A stretch of 64,000 nucleotides of DNA, taken from NCBI RefSeq assembly GCF_000711695.1, contig NW_013546983.1:1-64000 (forward strand), given 5' to 3'. Position numbers and translations under genes: made by a program. The stretch is from Tilletiaria anomala UBC 951. Its lineage: Eukaryota; Basidiomycota; Exobasidiomycetes; Georgefischeriales; Tilletiariaceae. Shown here one piece after another: positions 23,494 through 33,930 of the stretch. The notes below the pieces were generated by a model. That model searched no databases. It had not been told where the DNA came from and saw nothing but the letters and a program-made list of their open reading frames with translations. Every line of letters begins with the position of its first letter. The stretch's first letter is position 1.

Positions 23494-24764
23494 ATGGCGA
23501 CAGAACTCGAGGTTGACGCTGTTTTGTTCGACATGGACGGCACGCTAAGTACGTGGCTTGATGTGCAATGTGACTGGAAAAGACCAACTAACTAACGGCA
23601 TTTGCATCGGATCTGCAGTCGACTCCACGTACGTATTGTGTTCTGCGTCGAAACGAGGTTCGAGCTGACGACGATCGTTGCGTTTAAACGAGTACAGTCC
23701 GGCTGTGAACCAGTAAGTGAATTGTGCTTATGCGCCTCTCCGATGAATACGACACCGTGCTCATACACATATGGACCATTTTCCGCTGCAGAACATGGAA
23801 GGAAGTAAGTAGCACACCGTCATCTTCCATTGTAGCAAACGCAACCCGTAGATATTGACCACTGATGCTTGGCCAGTGGATCGACAAGTACAACCTTGAC
23901 TTTGACTACGTGGTGAGAATTGTTCTTTGTATTCGGTTCAATAGACTGGAAGGCTCACCCTCACGATTATACAGATGTCACGAGCGCATGGCTGCCGTAC
24001 CGTCGAGAACTTGCGCAACTTAGTCGGCCTTTCAGAGGATCAACTAGCGGACGGCACGAAAGCATTCGAAGGCCGAATCGCAGAGCTGGCAGCCGAAGCA
24101 AAGCAGACGAACGGTCCGGGGCAAATTATTTCACTGCCTGGTGCCCGTGAACTCCTCGCACAGGTGCGCACAGTATCCATCTCGTTCTTTGAAAATCTTC
24201 TAATGGACGTGGACTTGGCATTTAGATCAACGCCGGCCGTGAAAAAGATCCAGAACGACGAGCAGGTTGGGCTATTGTCACTTCGGGTAAGTTTTGAAGT
24301 GAAACTAAAGGACAAGCAGCGTCAAGACTGAAAGTTTCACGCCACCTGCAGCGACGAAAGCATACGCATCAAAGGGATTTGCTGCTTCCGGGGTGGCTAG
24401 CGCACCGCCCGAAGTGTTCGTGACGGCAGATATTGTGTCAAAGGGCAAGCCGGACCCAGAACCATATCTGCGAGGGGCAGAGCTGACAGGGTCAAACCCC
24501 AAAAGATGCATTGTTGTCGAGGATGCACCGCCTGGTGTCGTGTCAGGCAAACGCGCCGGCGCCCATGTCATTGGCCTGCGGACCACACATGACGGCGCCA
24601 AGCAATGGGCGAATGGCGCTGATTTTGTGGTAGAAGACTTGCGGAAAGTCAGCGCAAGATGGGAGGGAGGGGGAAAAGATGCAAAGCTGTTCATTCGTGT
24701 CGAGTCGGAGCCCAAGCCCCATCATGTTCTTTCGAACGGCACCGTCAACGGCAAGGCCCACTAA
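23494..24764 (+). CDS. HAD phosphatase, glycerol-3-phosphatase type, micro-exon gene
   Basis: Eight exons (23494..23548, 23619..23628, 23698..23712, 23792..23804, 23877..23912, 23975..24163, 24226..24286, 24352..24764) encode 263 residues. The fold is the HAD hydrolase of the GPP1/DOG group, cytosolic enzymes that dephosphorylate glycerol-phosphate or 2-deoxyglucose-phosphate. Motif I is FDMDGTLIDST (nucleophile and acid Asp), motif II is AIVTSAT, motif III is SKGKPDPEPY and motif IV is VVEDAPPG. Yeast Gpp1 has 250 residues. Exons 2, 3 and 4 are only 10, 15 and 13 nt, yet all have GT/AG borders and together spell IDST-PAVNQ-TWKEW, exactly the expected sequence between motif I and the cap domain. 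The cap shows SRAHGCRT. Substrate cannot be told from sequence; osmolyte glycerol formation is the usual role. Confidence 0.93.
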
Positions 24765-24812
24765 ATCCATGCAGAGTAACTCTGTACCTCTTCAGGTTAC
24801 GTAGATTGCACT

Positions 24813-25893
24813 CTAAAGGATTTGGCTTTGTTGTTGCTGTGATTTCGCTTGGGCTTCAAAGGCATTTGTCGTTTGAAGCTCTGCATTGCGCGCCTCGAGC
24901 CAGGCGTTTCTCTCTGATAAACGGGCGAGCAGCGCGAGGCAGTCCATATGAAAGCTCGTGGCTTCTTGGATGATAGCTGCTGCGCGAGAGCGCAAGGCTG
25001 CAACCTGCATAGTCGCACCATCTACCGGCTCAATGCGGTCCACACAGAAAGCTGTCTGGCTGTTTGCGAGCTGATTTCCAGGAGGCGTAGGGGAGGCTGA
25101 GCAGTGTGGGAAACCTGTCAGATAGAGCTTCATTCAAAGCGCTGGTCGCAGATTCATACCAGGCACAGGCATCGAGCGAGAGAAAAGGGAGCAGGCTTCG
25201 CTTCTGGTCGAAGAAGCCGACAGGGACCTAGCATACGGAAGATTCTGGTCCAGAGTGCCAGCGGACCAGAAAACCTTTTCATCGGCAGTAAGCCGGCGTT
25301 TGGGGCCACCATTGTTAGCATCTGTTCGGTGCAGCAGCAATTTTAGCAGACATGGAGTGGCCATACGCATTTCTCCGATCAAGCGCACTGGAAGAGTGAA
25401 GACGGGCGGGTGCTGTGGGTGCGCGGGAAGGGCAGTTAGACGGCCGACTCTGCTGAGAATCCGGTACTGGGGAATGCACATGTAGCAGCGGAAGGTGAGC
25501 GAGCACTTGAGCTCATCAGCATTCGAAGCAACCAACCTAAAGGGCATTCTGCACCTGTGTGTTCCCAAACGCAAGTTGGAAAAGGGGGAATGTGGTCAGT
25601 GCACAGCAGCAAGGGGCATGAGCGGCAGGGAACCTCAGATCGATGAATGAATGCTTGCCGGCTTGACTTTTGTCCATGGACTTTTTACGCTCCTCAAACG
25701 GCAGCGCCGTATCGACGCCTTCCATGTCGCGAACGTGAAGTGTGCGATGGACGATAGGCGCAGCTTTCAGCGTGCCGGGGTGGAGTGTGCAAATGTGAAG
25801 TGACGGCAAGCGCGCGAATGCTGTGAAAGAGCGCGAGCTCTTCTTAAATTGTGTCGTCGCAACAGTACGCGTCTCCTCACGCATGGAAACCAA
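24813..25893 (-). CDS. Unrecognised protein with C-terminal coiled coil
   Basis: Three exons (25893..25634, 25554..25160, 25114..24813) join in frame into 318 residues. I do not recognise the family. The first half reads like alternating beta strands (ARLPSLHICTLHPG, NADELKCSLTFRCYMC); the end is an amphipathic helix (AAIIQEATSF...LLARLSERNAWLEARNAEL) likely to form a coiled coil, then a Gln/Ser tail. Intron 2 is only 45 bp, and intron 1 has an atypical GTTCCC donor, so the model may shift. The start could be MVSMREE (chosen) or lie in a missed upstream exon. It converges on the phosphatase gene with a 48-bp gap and is divergent from the CID gene over 229 bp. Confidence 0.5.
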
Positions 25894-26122
25894 AAGGAGA
25901 GGGAGTAAAAAGGTGAGACAAGGAAAAAGAATTACAATAAAGTGAATGCAAGCAGGCGATTTTGCGCATCTCCATTGTTTCTCACATTATCGGCGCTTTG
26001 GGCTCTTGGCACATCGACGTTGACCCCCGCAGATTCATCGCAAGTGCTCTGGCATCGGCCTGGCAGGGACAGTACCTGCAGTTCAAGTGGCTGTCAGCAA
26101 GGAGGTTGGAACAGGAGCCGCC

Positions 26123-28562
26123 ATGACGGAGCTCAACGTGAGTATCGTGACATGCGAGCGGTCGGGATGGGAATCAGCGGCTGATGAGCGCCTACGATGG
26201 CCAACAGGCTCTCGTCAAAATCTTCGACGACATCAACACCACAGGCAAACTCTCCAGCTCTGCCGTGGACAAGGCCAAGAAGCTTTCTGAGGCGTGCTAC
26301 AATGTAAGTACCCCTCTCGCGACCGCCTTCATGCTTCGTGCGACGCCGTGATGACTTTTTTTGCTGCATTTGCTTGTGGATTCTGCTCAGGATCCCCTTC
26401 CCATGACCGGCGCTATCCTCAAAGCACATCTCAGAGCGACGCCAAAATCCGCCCTTTCGTCCTTTTACATCTTTGACGCGATAGCAAGACAAGCTCACGA
26501 CTATGTCCGCAAAGCTGCCAAGGGTGAAGCATCGATATCTGGTGCAAACTCCAGCGCAGCACGAGCATGCCTTCAGAATCTTGAAGGGATAGCAGCGGAG
26601 ATGACGCTCACGACTCTGAATCAAGTCTCGGACTCTCACTTGGTGAGAAGTCCCCTGTTGACTTCGAAGGAGTGCCGTGCTCACTGTCTTCAATTGTTGA
26701 TCATTCAGGAAAAGGTCAAGAAGGTTGTCGATATCTGGACCAAAGCCAGTACTTTTTCTGATGACATTCTTCAAGTGATTCGGGATCTCGTTGCTCAAGA
26801 ACCAACCAGCCCAAAAGGTCAGCATGCTTTTCATAATGTTCCTCGTCTGCGACAGGCAGCTGGGCAGGGCCCTCGGAAGTGGTTTCATGCGCTTCTTGCA
26901 GTCACCGCTTTTACCCACTCGCCGGATCATGTGACGCTTAGGACGCGAACTGAAATAAATCTCTTCTCATCTCTATCCGCATTGCCGTCTCCGCCTACTG
27001 TGCATACCGCATACATCGATCACATTTTACCACCAAAGTGGTATCCGGTGCCCAGAGCGCCGAAGCGCCACAGCAACCACCAGTATCGAGCGCTGCAGCG
27101 GCCGGCGGACTGCCAGCAAGTCTTGCAGCTCTTCTCGGAACACCGAGCCTCAGCCAGCAAACAGGTTCCGAGGTTGCTAGTACCACTCCCACACAATCAG
27201 CGCAGGATCTTCTGACTTCGCTGTCCAGCTTAATTAATCAACCTGCTGCGTGAGCCCTTGCTATGCACGGTATCTTGAATGAGGAGAGGCTGACACAAAT
27301 ACGAACAATATTGTCTGCTGCGTCCTCTTGACAGGACGTCGGCTACCAGCACTGCTTCGTCCTTTGTACCTCCACAGCTAGCAGCTCACAGCGCCGCAGG
27401 TTCCTCAATACCTGGTAGTGGCCACGAGGCAGAATCTTCACGTTCCTTTCCGAATGTACCCAGCGTCCCTCAAAGAGCGGAGGCTTGGGATGCGCCTCAT
27501 GGTGCGCCTTTCGATAGTCACCACAGAGATTTCAGCGGCCCTGCCGGATGGCCTGCGAAGAGCCAGACATCTTCCGCGTGGGACGCTTCCTTCGGCTCGG
27601 CGCGAGGTGCGCACACATCCTTCGGACGTGGTGGTGGCAGAGGTCAGGCGCGATATACGAATGGCGCGAACAGACAGGAAAGAGAAGTGCCTACATCTGG
27701 TGGCGGTAACGGCTGGAGTGGCACAAAACAGGAGAGGGAGAGAGCAAATGCTTATCCTAGCGCACATGATGGTGGGCCATCAAGGGCGCTTCAATTTGAT
27801 GAATTTGGTCGGGACATTGCAGCGCGACAGCCTCGTGATCATCCTTCGAGTGGTGCTAGCCGTCGCCGCAGTGCGAGCCCTGATGCCGCGAGAATGAGGC
27901 AGACATCTCATGGGTCGGCCGCAGACCGTGGAGTTCACAGCAGTGCGCCGAAGGCACGGACTCCTCCGCGATACAGCGACTACGTGGTCGGCGGATCCGC
28001 CGCTGAGGGTTCTGCCAGCGCGAGTGAGAGTGGGGGCGCGAGCGGCAGTGCCGGTGCGCAGCCTAAGCCGGATCCATCAGTGGGCGACCTGAGCAGCTTT
28101 GATCCCACCAACTTTGACCCGACGAGCGCGGAGGGTCTAGATCGGCTAGCGAAGATGTACCAGAACACATATGGGGTGAGTTGATAGAGCATTCGTATTG
28201 TGCGAAGGCCACTCATTAATCTCGCTGACTATGCGATTCCAACCCTAGTATTACCCGTCGGCGCCGGAAATGATGATGATGCTATGTGCGTACCTGATGC
28301 AACCCCTTTTCCAGCGCTCTGCAACGTCGGTCATACTGATGGCAACCTCCATTTTTACCCGGTAGCAATGATGATGGGCGGTGGGTCATCGATGATGGAC
28401 ACGTCCATGGGTATGGTTATGCCAGGAATGGGGATGGGGATGGGGATGGACATGGTTGGCTCAGGGCAGCAAGGGTGGGATGAAAGCGGGAGTAGCTATG
28501 GAAGCCGGGATCAAGGCTTATCGTGGCAGCACCAGAGCTGGAGCGGTGGCGGGAATTGCTGA
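26123..28562 (+). CDS. CID (RPR) domain protein, RNA polymerase II CTD-binding type
   Basis: Eight exons (26123..26137, 26208..26303, 26391..26642, 26709..26817, 27039..27249, 27335..28175, 28249..28285, 28366..28562) give 585 residues. The first 150 residues look like a CTD-interacting domain (LSSSAVDKAKKLSEACYN, SALSSFYIFDAIAR, EKVKKVVDIWTKASTF), the module by which Nrd1/Seb1, Pcf11, Rtt103 and SCAF proteins bind the phosphorylated polymerase tail for 3' end processing. The rest is disordered: Ser/Ala-rich, then an RGGGRG patch, then SFDPTNFDPTSAEGLDRLAKMY and a Met/Gly-rich tail. I see no RRM, unlike Nrd1 and Seb1. The first coding exon has only 15 nt, and intron 4 is 221 bp, so exon 5's left edge is less sure. 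An alternative acceptor at 26177 would add 10 residues near the N-terminus. Confidence 0.75.
28426..28450 (+). repeat. GGGGAT tandem run near the CID gene's end
   Basis: Three GGGGAT units, flanked by GGAAT and GG, encode Gly-Met repeats in the tail of the CID protein. The G-runs could form a two-tetrad quadruplex on the coding strand. Confidence 0.6.
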
Positions 28563-28836
28563 GCCAACGCGCGTCGAGAGCATGTACACACTTTACACAA
28601 ACACCGATGCACTTGCATGTATCCAAATCTCACGAAGCGCAAGTCCAGTTAGACTCGCATGGGTGGAAAGGTTCTTTACCCGAATTTCCTCATTGCTTTG
28701 CGCTTATTGTTCATTTTCTATATGTTACATTTCACCACACTCTACCAAAGTGCGATCCAAAATGTTAGGGGGGGGATCAAGACAGGCAACGCAGTCAGCA
28801 AAGACAAGTCACATTTTCTTTTGGGAAGCACCCGCG

Positions 28837-29638
28837 CTAATTCGACGCACCCGTAACGCGCACCGCCTGCCTGGGTCTATTATTTTGCCCAGTCGAGACA
28901 TTCTCGATCTTGCGAACGGTGAGCATGCCGTCGATTACACGCCCGAAAACGGTGTGTTTGCCATCCAAGAAATCGCACGGCGCACATGTGATGAAGAATT
29001 GGCAACCGTTCGTATTGGATCCAGAATTGGCCTAAACATATGCGTACGTGTGTTAGTAAAGTCGATTTAAAACTATAAGGAATTGCTCCCTGAAAGTTTC
29101 GCACCATGCTAAGCAAGCCAGGCCCTGTGTGCTTCTCCTGGAAATTCTCGTCGTCAAATTTTTCACCATAGATGCTGAAACTACCCGTTCCATCGCCATT
29201 GATAAAGTCTCCGCCTTGTGCCATGAAATCCTTGATAACTCTGTGGAACACGGAACCTTTGTAACCCATTGGCTTATGGTTTACTCTGTATGGTAGAGTG
29301 AAGATCGGTGTCAATGAGGCGACGTGCAATAACCTCTGCCATGGAGAGGGCGCACCTGTGTTCACCGGTGCAGAGTTGCCTGAAATTCTCTGAAGTCCTG
29401 TATAAACGATAAGAACATAAAATCAGCATCCAGCATTTCTCCTTGTGTACCGTAACTGCCACGACCATCGTGTTCATCCGAAGCTTGTGACTGACTTAGG
29501 AGCGACATCGCTAAAGAGCTCGATGGTGACCCTACCAGCCGGGATATCACCAATGGAGATGTCGAGGAAAACTACCGGCCTGCCATTAGTTCCGGCACCA
29601 GGGATGGCCGTCGAAGAGGCCGCTTGTTGCTTTGACAT
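28837..29638 (-). CDS. Cyclophilin H-type peptidyl-prolyl isomerase
   Basis: Four exons (29638..29496, 29397..29356, 29285..29105, 29031..28837) encode 186 residues. The protein matches PPIH/USA-CyP (Cyp3), a single-domain cyclophilin bound to the U4/U6.U5 snRNP in animals. Core motifs are [42 protein letters not shown] (catalytic Arg), [26 protein letters not shown] (restored across intron 3) and [18 protein letters not shown]. The length equals human PPIH (177) plus a few residues. Start MSKQQAASS; no signal or targeting peptide, so a nuclear/cytosolic place is expected. Intron 1 uses donor GTCAGT, as in ERG13 intron 1. It converges with the CID gene (274-bp gap) and is divergent from the F-box/LRR gene. 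Confidence 0.95.
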
Positions 29639-30531
29639 TGCATCCGTCTTCGACGAGCTACAAGTGACGCAGTCTCCTTCGCCCTGCTAACCGCCCTCGC
29701 GCGCTTGAGACGCTGCTTCACTGAAAGGCTTATCGCGGCGCGTGTTCTTATGCACTCGATGGTCCAATTTCTTTGAATTCGCGCTCCCGGATCTCCGCTT
29801 GTGATGTCCCAGCCCAGCGTTCTTCCCGTCATTTGAGGACGGTGTAAGCTTTTGTTTGAATGCCTGCGCTGTGAAATTGTGAGCGATATGTTAGCAGATG
29901 CAGTTGATCATCTCTCTAGCGCTCCTTAATACTTGACTTGAAGGCGAGTTCCGAGTTCCGAGTCTCAAAAAAGCGATGCGTTGGATCCATGCGGGGCTAT
30001 TGCAAGATGTGCCATCATGCCCATGCGCACGGGCATCACAAACAGAGTCCCGACGCGACAAGCCAGTTATCTCGTGCATATGATGATGAGTGGAGGTCAG
30101 AACGTCGGCGCGAGTAGACCGCATCGACGCAGGACACCCGGTGAATGCATTTTACGCCGCTAGGAGACGGATCGTCGTTCATGCCAACGCACTTGTGCGG
30201 CTCAGGCTTTGAAGGCATGTAAGGATCCCGCCTTGCACTCCCGAGGCACCGCGGGCAGCAACTCAAGCGAGAGCCTTAATGATTTGCGCATGCGTGGCGG
30301 ACGCTATGAAGCTCCTCGCCGTCTCGCTTTGAACCATGCAACACTGCAGCTCCTATAACGCCAGGGTGTTAGCAGGTTCGTGTAGGCATCTGTTTCCTTG
30401 GCCGCTTCTGAAGCGCGGGTGTGGCAGGCAGAGAGGCTAACTGCTCATGAATGCTCTTGATACTTTCTGTTTGCCATCAGAGCTACAACAGGTTACCGCG
30501 CGGTAGTAACCGAAAAACACGCAGAACCAAG
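29639..30531. promoter_or_regulatory. Divergent promoter, cyclophilin H / F-box-LRR
   Basis: This 893-bp gap between divergent genes holds tandem GTTCCGA heptamers at 29946-29963 and no protein-like frame. No TATA box is evident. Confidence 0.4.
29946..29963 (+). repeat. Tandem GAGTTCC heptamers, second site
   Basis: GAGTTCCGAGTTCCGAGT repeats the same heptamer found at 6465-6486, again in a divergent promoter. Confidence 0.7.
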
Positions 30532-33500
30532 ATGAATGTTTCAACAACATCTGAAAGTTTTGGAAGCATGGTGACAGCCAATGTCGACCAAAGGTCGGCC
30601 CCAGCGCATCCGCAGAACATTCCTCCAGGCTCCAGCAGTGCCTTAAACGGTGTATCCTCGCGGACTAGTGTGCGGCCTCAGATCCACCGTTGCAATACTT
30701 CGCCTGTCAGGGACCCGGAGCTTGGCAGCTTCTTCCCCTGGAATGCGTCAATATCAGGCAACAGCAGTGCCGGTAGCAGCCATGTGTCTACGGCTCCCAT
30801 GAGTTTCTCCTCCAGCGCAATGTCGCCTTATCTTCCAGAGTCATTTGCCAAGCTATCGTCGATGACCCCGATGATGCGCAGCATTTCGGAACATCACTCT
30901 GCCCTTGACCAGTCCGCAGAGAAGCTGCAGTCACAGCGAGCGCAAACTCAAGCACCGACGCAGGCCCGGGCACGGCATTCTTTTGACGATGACATGGCGG
31001 CGCATATACCTACCCTTACAACTCGTCCTAGTCTGCAGTCACCGTCAAATCATGATCTGTCTCAAGCAATGCCCGCGCAAACAAGCGATGACATACATGC
31101 ATTTGCCTTCCCCACACGTGGCCAAAGCTCACCAGCATGGCACTCGGCAGCTCCCACGCCGTCTGTTCCAGGTATCTCCCCCGCTGCTACGACCCCGTTC
31201 GAACGCCGGCAATCCATCATGGCGGCGAGCGGCGCCAGCAGCCCTGGCGCTGCCCACAGCACGAGAATACATATGCATACGCGCAAGGATTCATTCGGCA
31301 AAGCTTTGATGCAGCGTCTGGTCAACAGCAAGTCGGTCAAGCGCATCCGCACTGTTTCCACCTCTTCACGCAGCAACAGCATCTGGGGTGACCATGCTCC
31401 GCAACAACAGCAGCAACCACTTGCATCTGTCGTCTTCGCTAGAACTAATAATCATGCTCAGCTGATTCCAGCCAACCGCGATGAGGGGGAGGAAGACATC
31501 GGTGGCAATGCACACGGATTCCAAGCTCCTGGCCGGGGTGATCGCATGGCCCCGCCTGCCCACCATCGCGTGCGCTCAGATTCAGCACCGGAGATTTGGA
31601 GCAGTCGTCAAGTGGCCGGGCGACCGTCTCGGCCTCAAACAAGTGGTAGTCCATCAGCGTTCGGTGGCCTTAGCGGCGCAGCTTACATTGAGCACGAGCA
31701 ACATCAATCGTCACTGCCGACTTCGAGGATTTCGTCGGTGATCAACTTGACGTTCTCGCGTAGGGGAAAACGTAAGGCTGTTACCGGTAGCGGAGAAGGT
31801 GATGGAACTCGTAGTCCCTCTACCTCGTCGTTGCTGAGTGCCTCACGGCCACGAGCATCGCGTCTTTCGAGCTTCGTTGCTCCATCGTCATTTTCCGCGA
31901 ATGCTGCTTCGACACCAATCTCAGCGGCGCATACACCGGCTGTGGAGGGCCTGTCTGCGAGCGAACTCACACAGGCTGATTCTACGGGAGCAGGCGGCAT
32001 GAACCAAGATTCTTCTGCGGGAAACAGAGTAGCAGGAATGGCGAGCGCGCTTCATGTTCGCCGACCAGTGCTTTTGCAGCAGCAACCACATGTCTCTCCG
32101 CTGGCAGCGTCAACGTCTGCTACTCAGGCATCCGGATCGATCCTCGAGCCTGGCCATTCAAGTTCGCGGTCGCAGTCACCCGCCCCGCTGCAGCGCAACT
32201 ACTTCGACAGACTCTTAAACCGCGAGCTCAAGCTGTACATTTTTCAGAAGCTGGCCGCATTCATTGCACACGATGCTGCCGAACGCTCGCAGGGTGTTCG
32301 CGGAGAAGCGCACCATGTGGCATTGCGACAGATGGTCAAACTTGCGTGCGTTTCTCGAGGCTGGGCTTCGCTTGTGCTCGATGGGCAATTGTGGCGGAAC
32401 CTCGACTTGACGGCCTTCGAAGGCATGCAGTTTGTAGACATGATGCGCCTTGCCTCCTCCTTCGGCAGCTTTGTACAACACGTCGATCTTGCTGGAATGA
32501 GCAATCTGCCATCTCAAGTAATATTGGCGATCGTCAAAGCATCAGTCGGCGCAGAGCTGTTTACTGCATCTTCATCGCCTGGCGGAATGATCGCAGGCTC
32601 GTCGCTGCGAAGCATCGACATTTCACGTTGCCAAGATCTATCAGAAGACGCACTCATACGCGCGGTGCTATGCTGTCCGTCTTTGCGCTCATTTGCAGCA
32701 CGCAATGTGCCGAGTATGACCGATGGCATCGTGCGTGCTCTCTCGCACGTTGCGGCCAGGCTCGAATCTGTCGATCTCAGCGGCAAGTCTGGCATCAGCA
32801 GCGCTGCTGTCGCCACTCTGCTTGGCTCAGCCCCTTCTCTGCGGATTCTCAAACTCGCGGCTTTGCGCGGGGTCAACAAGGATCTAATGGCGACTCTTAA
32901 AGTCAGCACACCTTATCTGGAAGTCTTAGATCTGAGCTACTGCAAGGATCTTGATGACGATGCATTCATGGCATTTCTCACCTCTTCAACGCCGCCCAAT
33001 GAGCCAGAAGTGCCACCAGCCATCTTCACACTTGTTCCGTCGCAGCGCACTCTGCAAGATCCGTTCAAGCAGCTCGAAGGTTATCGCCGAATCACATCGC
33101 TACGCGCGCTTTCCATCTCCGGTTGTCGGCGCATCACCGATCGCACCTGCGCTCTGCTGGCCGGTGCCGTGCCCCGTCTCGAAACATTCCAAGCTGCTGG
33201 CCTTGGTCCGACGCTCAAGAACCCGGGTCTGATCGCGCTGCTCGGGTCCACGCCGTATTTGACGCGCCTCGATCTGGAAGGCGCGACTGAGCTCAGTGAT
33301 GGCGTCTTGGATGCGCTGCTGTCTGCGACGCCCCAAGGCGAGAGTAACCTTACCCATCTCATCATCTCACATGCGATCAACATTACAGCAGATGCACTCT
33401 ACGAGTTCATTCAGAAAGCGCCATCCCTTGTCCATCTGCAGGCTGATGACACGCGTGCTGATGATGACGTCGCCAGGGTATTCACGCAGCGCGTGCGTGC

Positions 33501-33930
33501 CCGCCAGGCTTGCAACGCGTATCTCAGCCTGATCGACTGTCGCAGCTTCGCAAAGGCAACGGCTATCGAGCTTGCCTCCTCCAATACTGTCCGACCGCGA
33601 GCGGGAAAAGTCGGCTTCGCCTACCGCCATTTTGCGTACGATGATGGAGCACATATGCGGCCACATTCGGGCCCCCAAATTTTGCACGAGCATGACAGCA
33701 GCCGTGTGACGCTGAAGAGCTTCTGGGGCTGGCAAGCGGTCGATGCGAGAGCGCAGGCAATTCGCAAGGGGAAGGCCAGGCGTGGTATCCGTGCGCGCGC
33801 TGCAGTTGGCGATAATGGCATAAACATGGACGATGAGGACTCTTCTACTTCTCGACTGGGTCGGTTCGCGGCTGTACTTCTTGCTGCAGGTGAGGAGGCT
33901 GATAATGCACCTGGCTGCAGCATCATGTAG
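30532..33930 (+). CDS. Large F-box / leucine-rich-repeat protein with CaaX-like end
   Basis: One exon encodes 1132 residues. The first 550 are disordered and Ser/Gln/Ala-rich, with short basic patches. An F-box-like helix set starts near residue 556 (YFDRLLNRELKLYIFQKL...VKLACVSRGWASLVLDGQLWRNLDL). It is followed by about ten AMN1/FBXL-type LRRs (SIDISRCQDLSEDALI, VDLSGKSGISSAAV, EVLDLSYCKDLDDDAFM, ALSISGCRRITDRTC, RLDLEGATELSDGVL). Such proteins bring substrates to SCF (Skp1-cullin) ubiquitin ligases through the LRR face. The protein ends in GCSIM, a good CaaX match with Met last, which favours farnesylation and membrane attachment as in mammalian FBXL2. MNVSTTSES was chosen as start; 27 more in-frame codons lie upstream. 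The substrate is unknown. Confidence 0.85.
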   Translation: MNVSTTSESFGSMVTANVDQRSAPAHPQNIPPGSSSALNGVSSRTSVRPQIHRCNTSPVRDPELGSFFPWNASISGNSSAGSSHVSTAPMSFSSSAMSPYLPESFAKLSSMTPMMRSISEHHSALDQSAEKLQSQRAQTQAPTQARARHSFDDDMAAHIPTLTTRPSLQSPSNHDLSQAMPAQTSDDIHAFAFPTRGQSSPAWHSAAPTPSVPGISPAATTPFERRQSIMAASGASSPGAAHSTRIHMHTRKDSFGKALMQRLVNSKSVKRIRTVSTSSRSNSIWGDHAPQQQQQPLASVVFARTNNHAQLIPANRDEGEEDIGGNAHGFQAPGRGDRMAPPAHHRVRSDSAPEIWSSRQVAGRPSRPQTSGSPSAFGGLSGAAYIEHEQHQSSLPTSRISSVINLTFSRRGKRKAVTGSGEGDGTRSPSTSSLLSASRPRASRLSSFVAPSSFSANAASTPISAAHTPAVEGLSASELTQADSTGAGGMNQDSSAGNRVAGMASALHVRRPVLLQQQPHVSPLAASTSATQASGSILEPGHSSSRSQSPAPLQRNYFDRLLNRELKLYIFQKLAAFIAHDAAERSQGVRGEAHHVALRQMVKLACVSRGWASLVLDGQLWRNLDLTAFEGMQFVDMMRLASSFGSFVQHVDLAGMSNLPSQVILAIVKASVGAELFTASSSPGGMIAGSSLRSIDISRCQDLSEDALIRAVLCCPSLRSFAARNVPSMTDGIVRALSHVAARLESVDLSGKSGISSAAVATLLGSAPSLRILKLAALRGVNKDLMATLKVSTPYLEVLDLSYCKDLDDDAFMAFLTSSTPPNEPEVPPAIFTLVPSQRTLQDPFKQLEGYRRITSLRALSISGCRRITDRTCALLAGAVPRLETFQAAGLGPTLKNPGLIALLGSTPYLTRLDLEGATELSDGVLDALLSATPQGESNLTHLIISHAINITADALYEFIQKAPSLVHLQADDTRADDDVARVFTQRVRARQACNAYLSLIDCRSFAKATAIELASSNTVRPRAGKVGFAYRHFAYDDGAHMRPHSGPQILHEHDSSRVTLKSFWGWQAVDARAQAIRKGKARRGIRARAAVGDNGINMDDEDSSTSRLGRFAAVLLAAGEEADNAPGCSIM

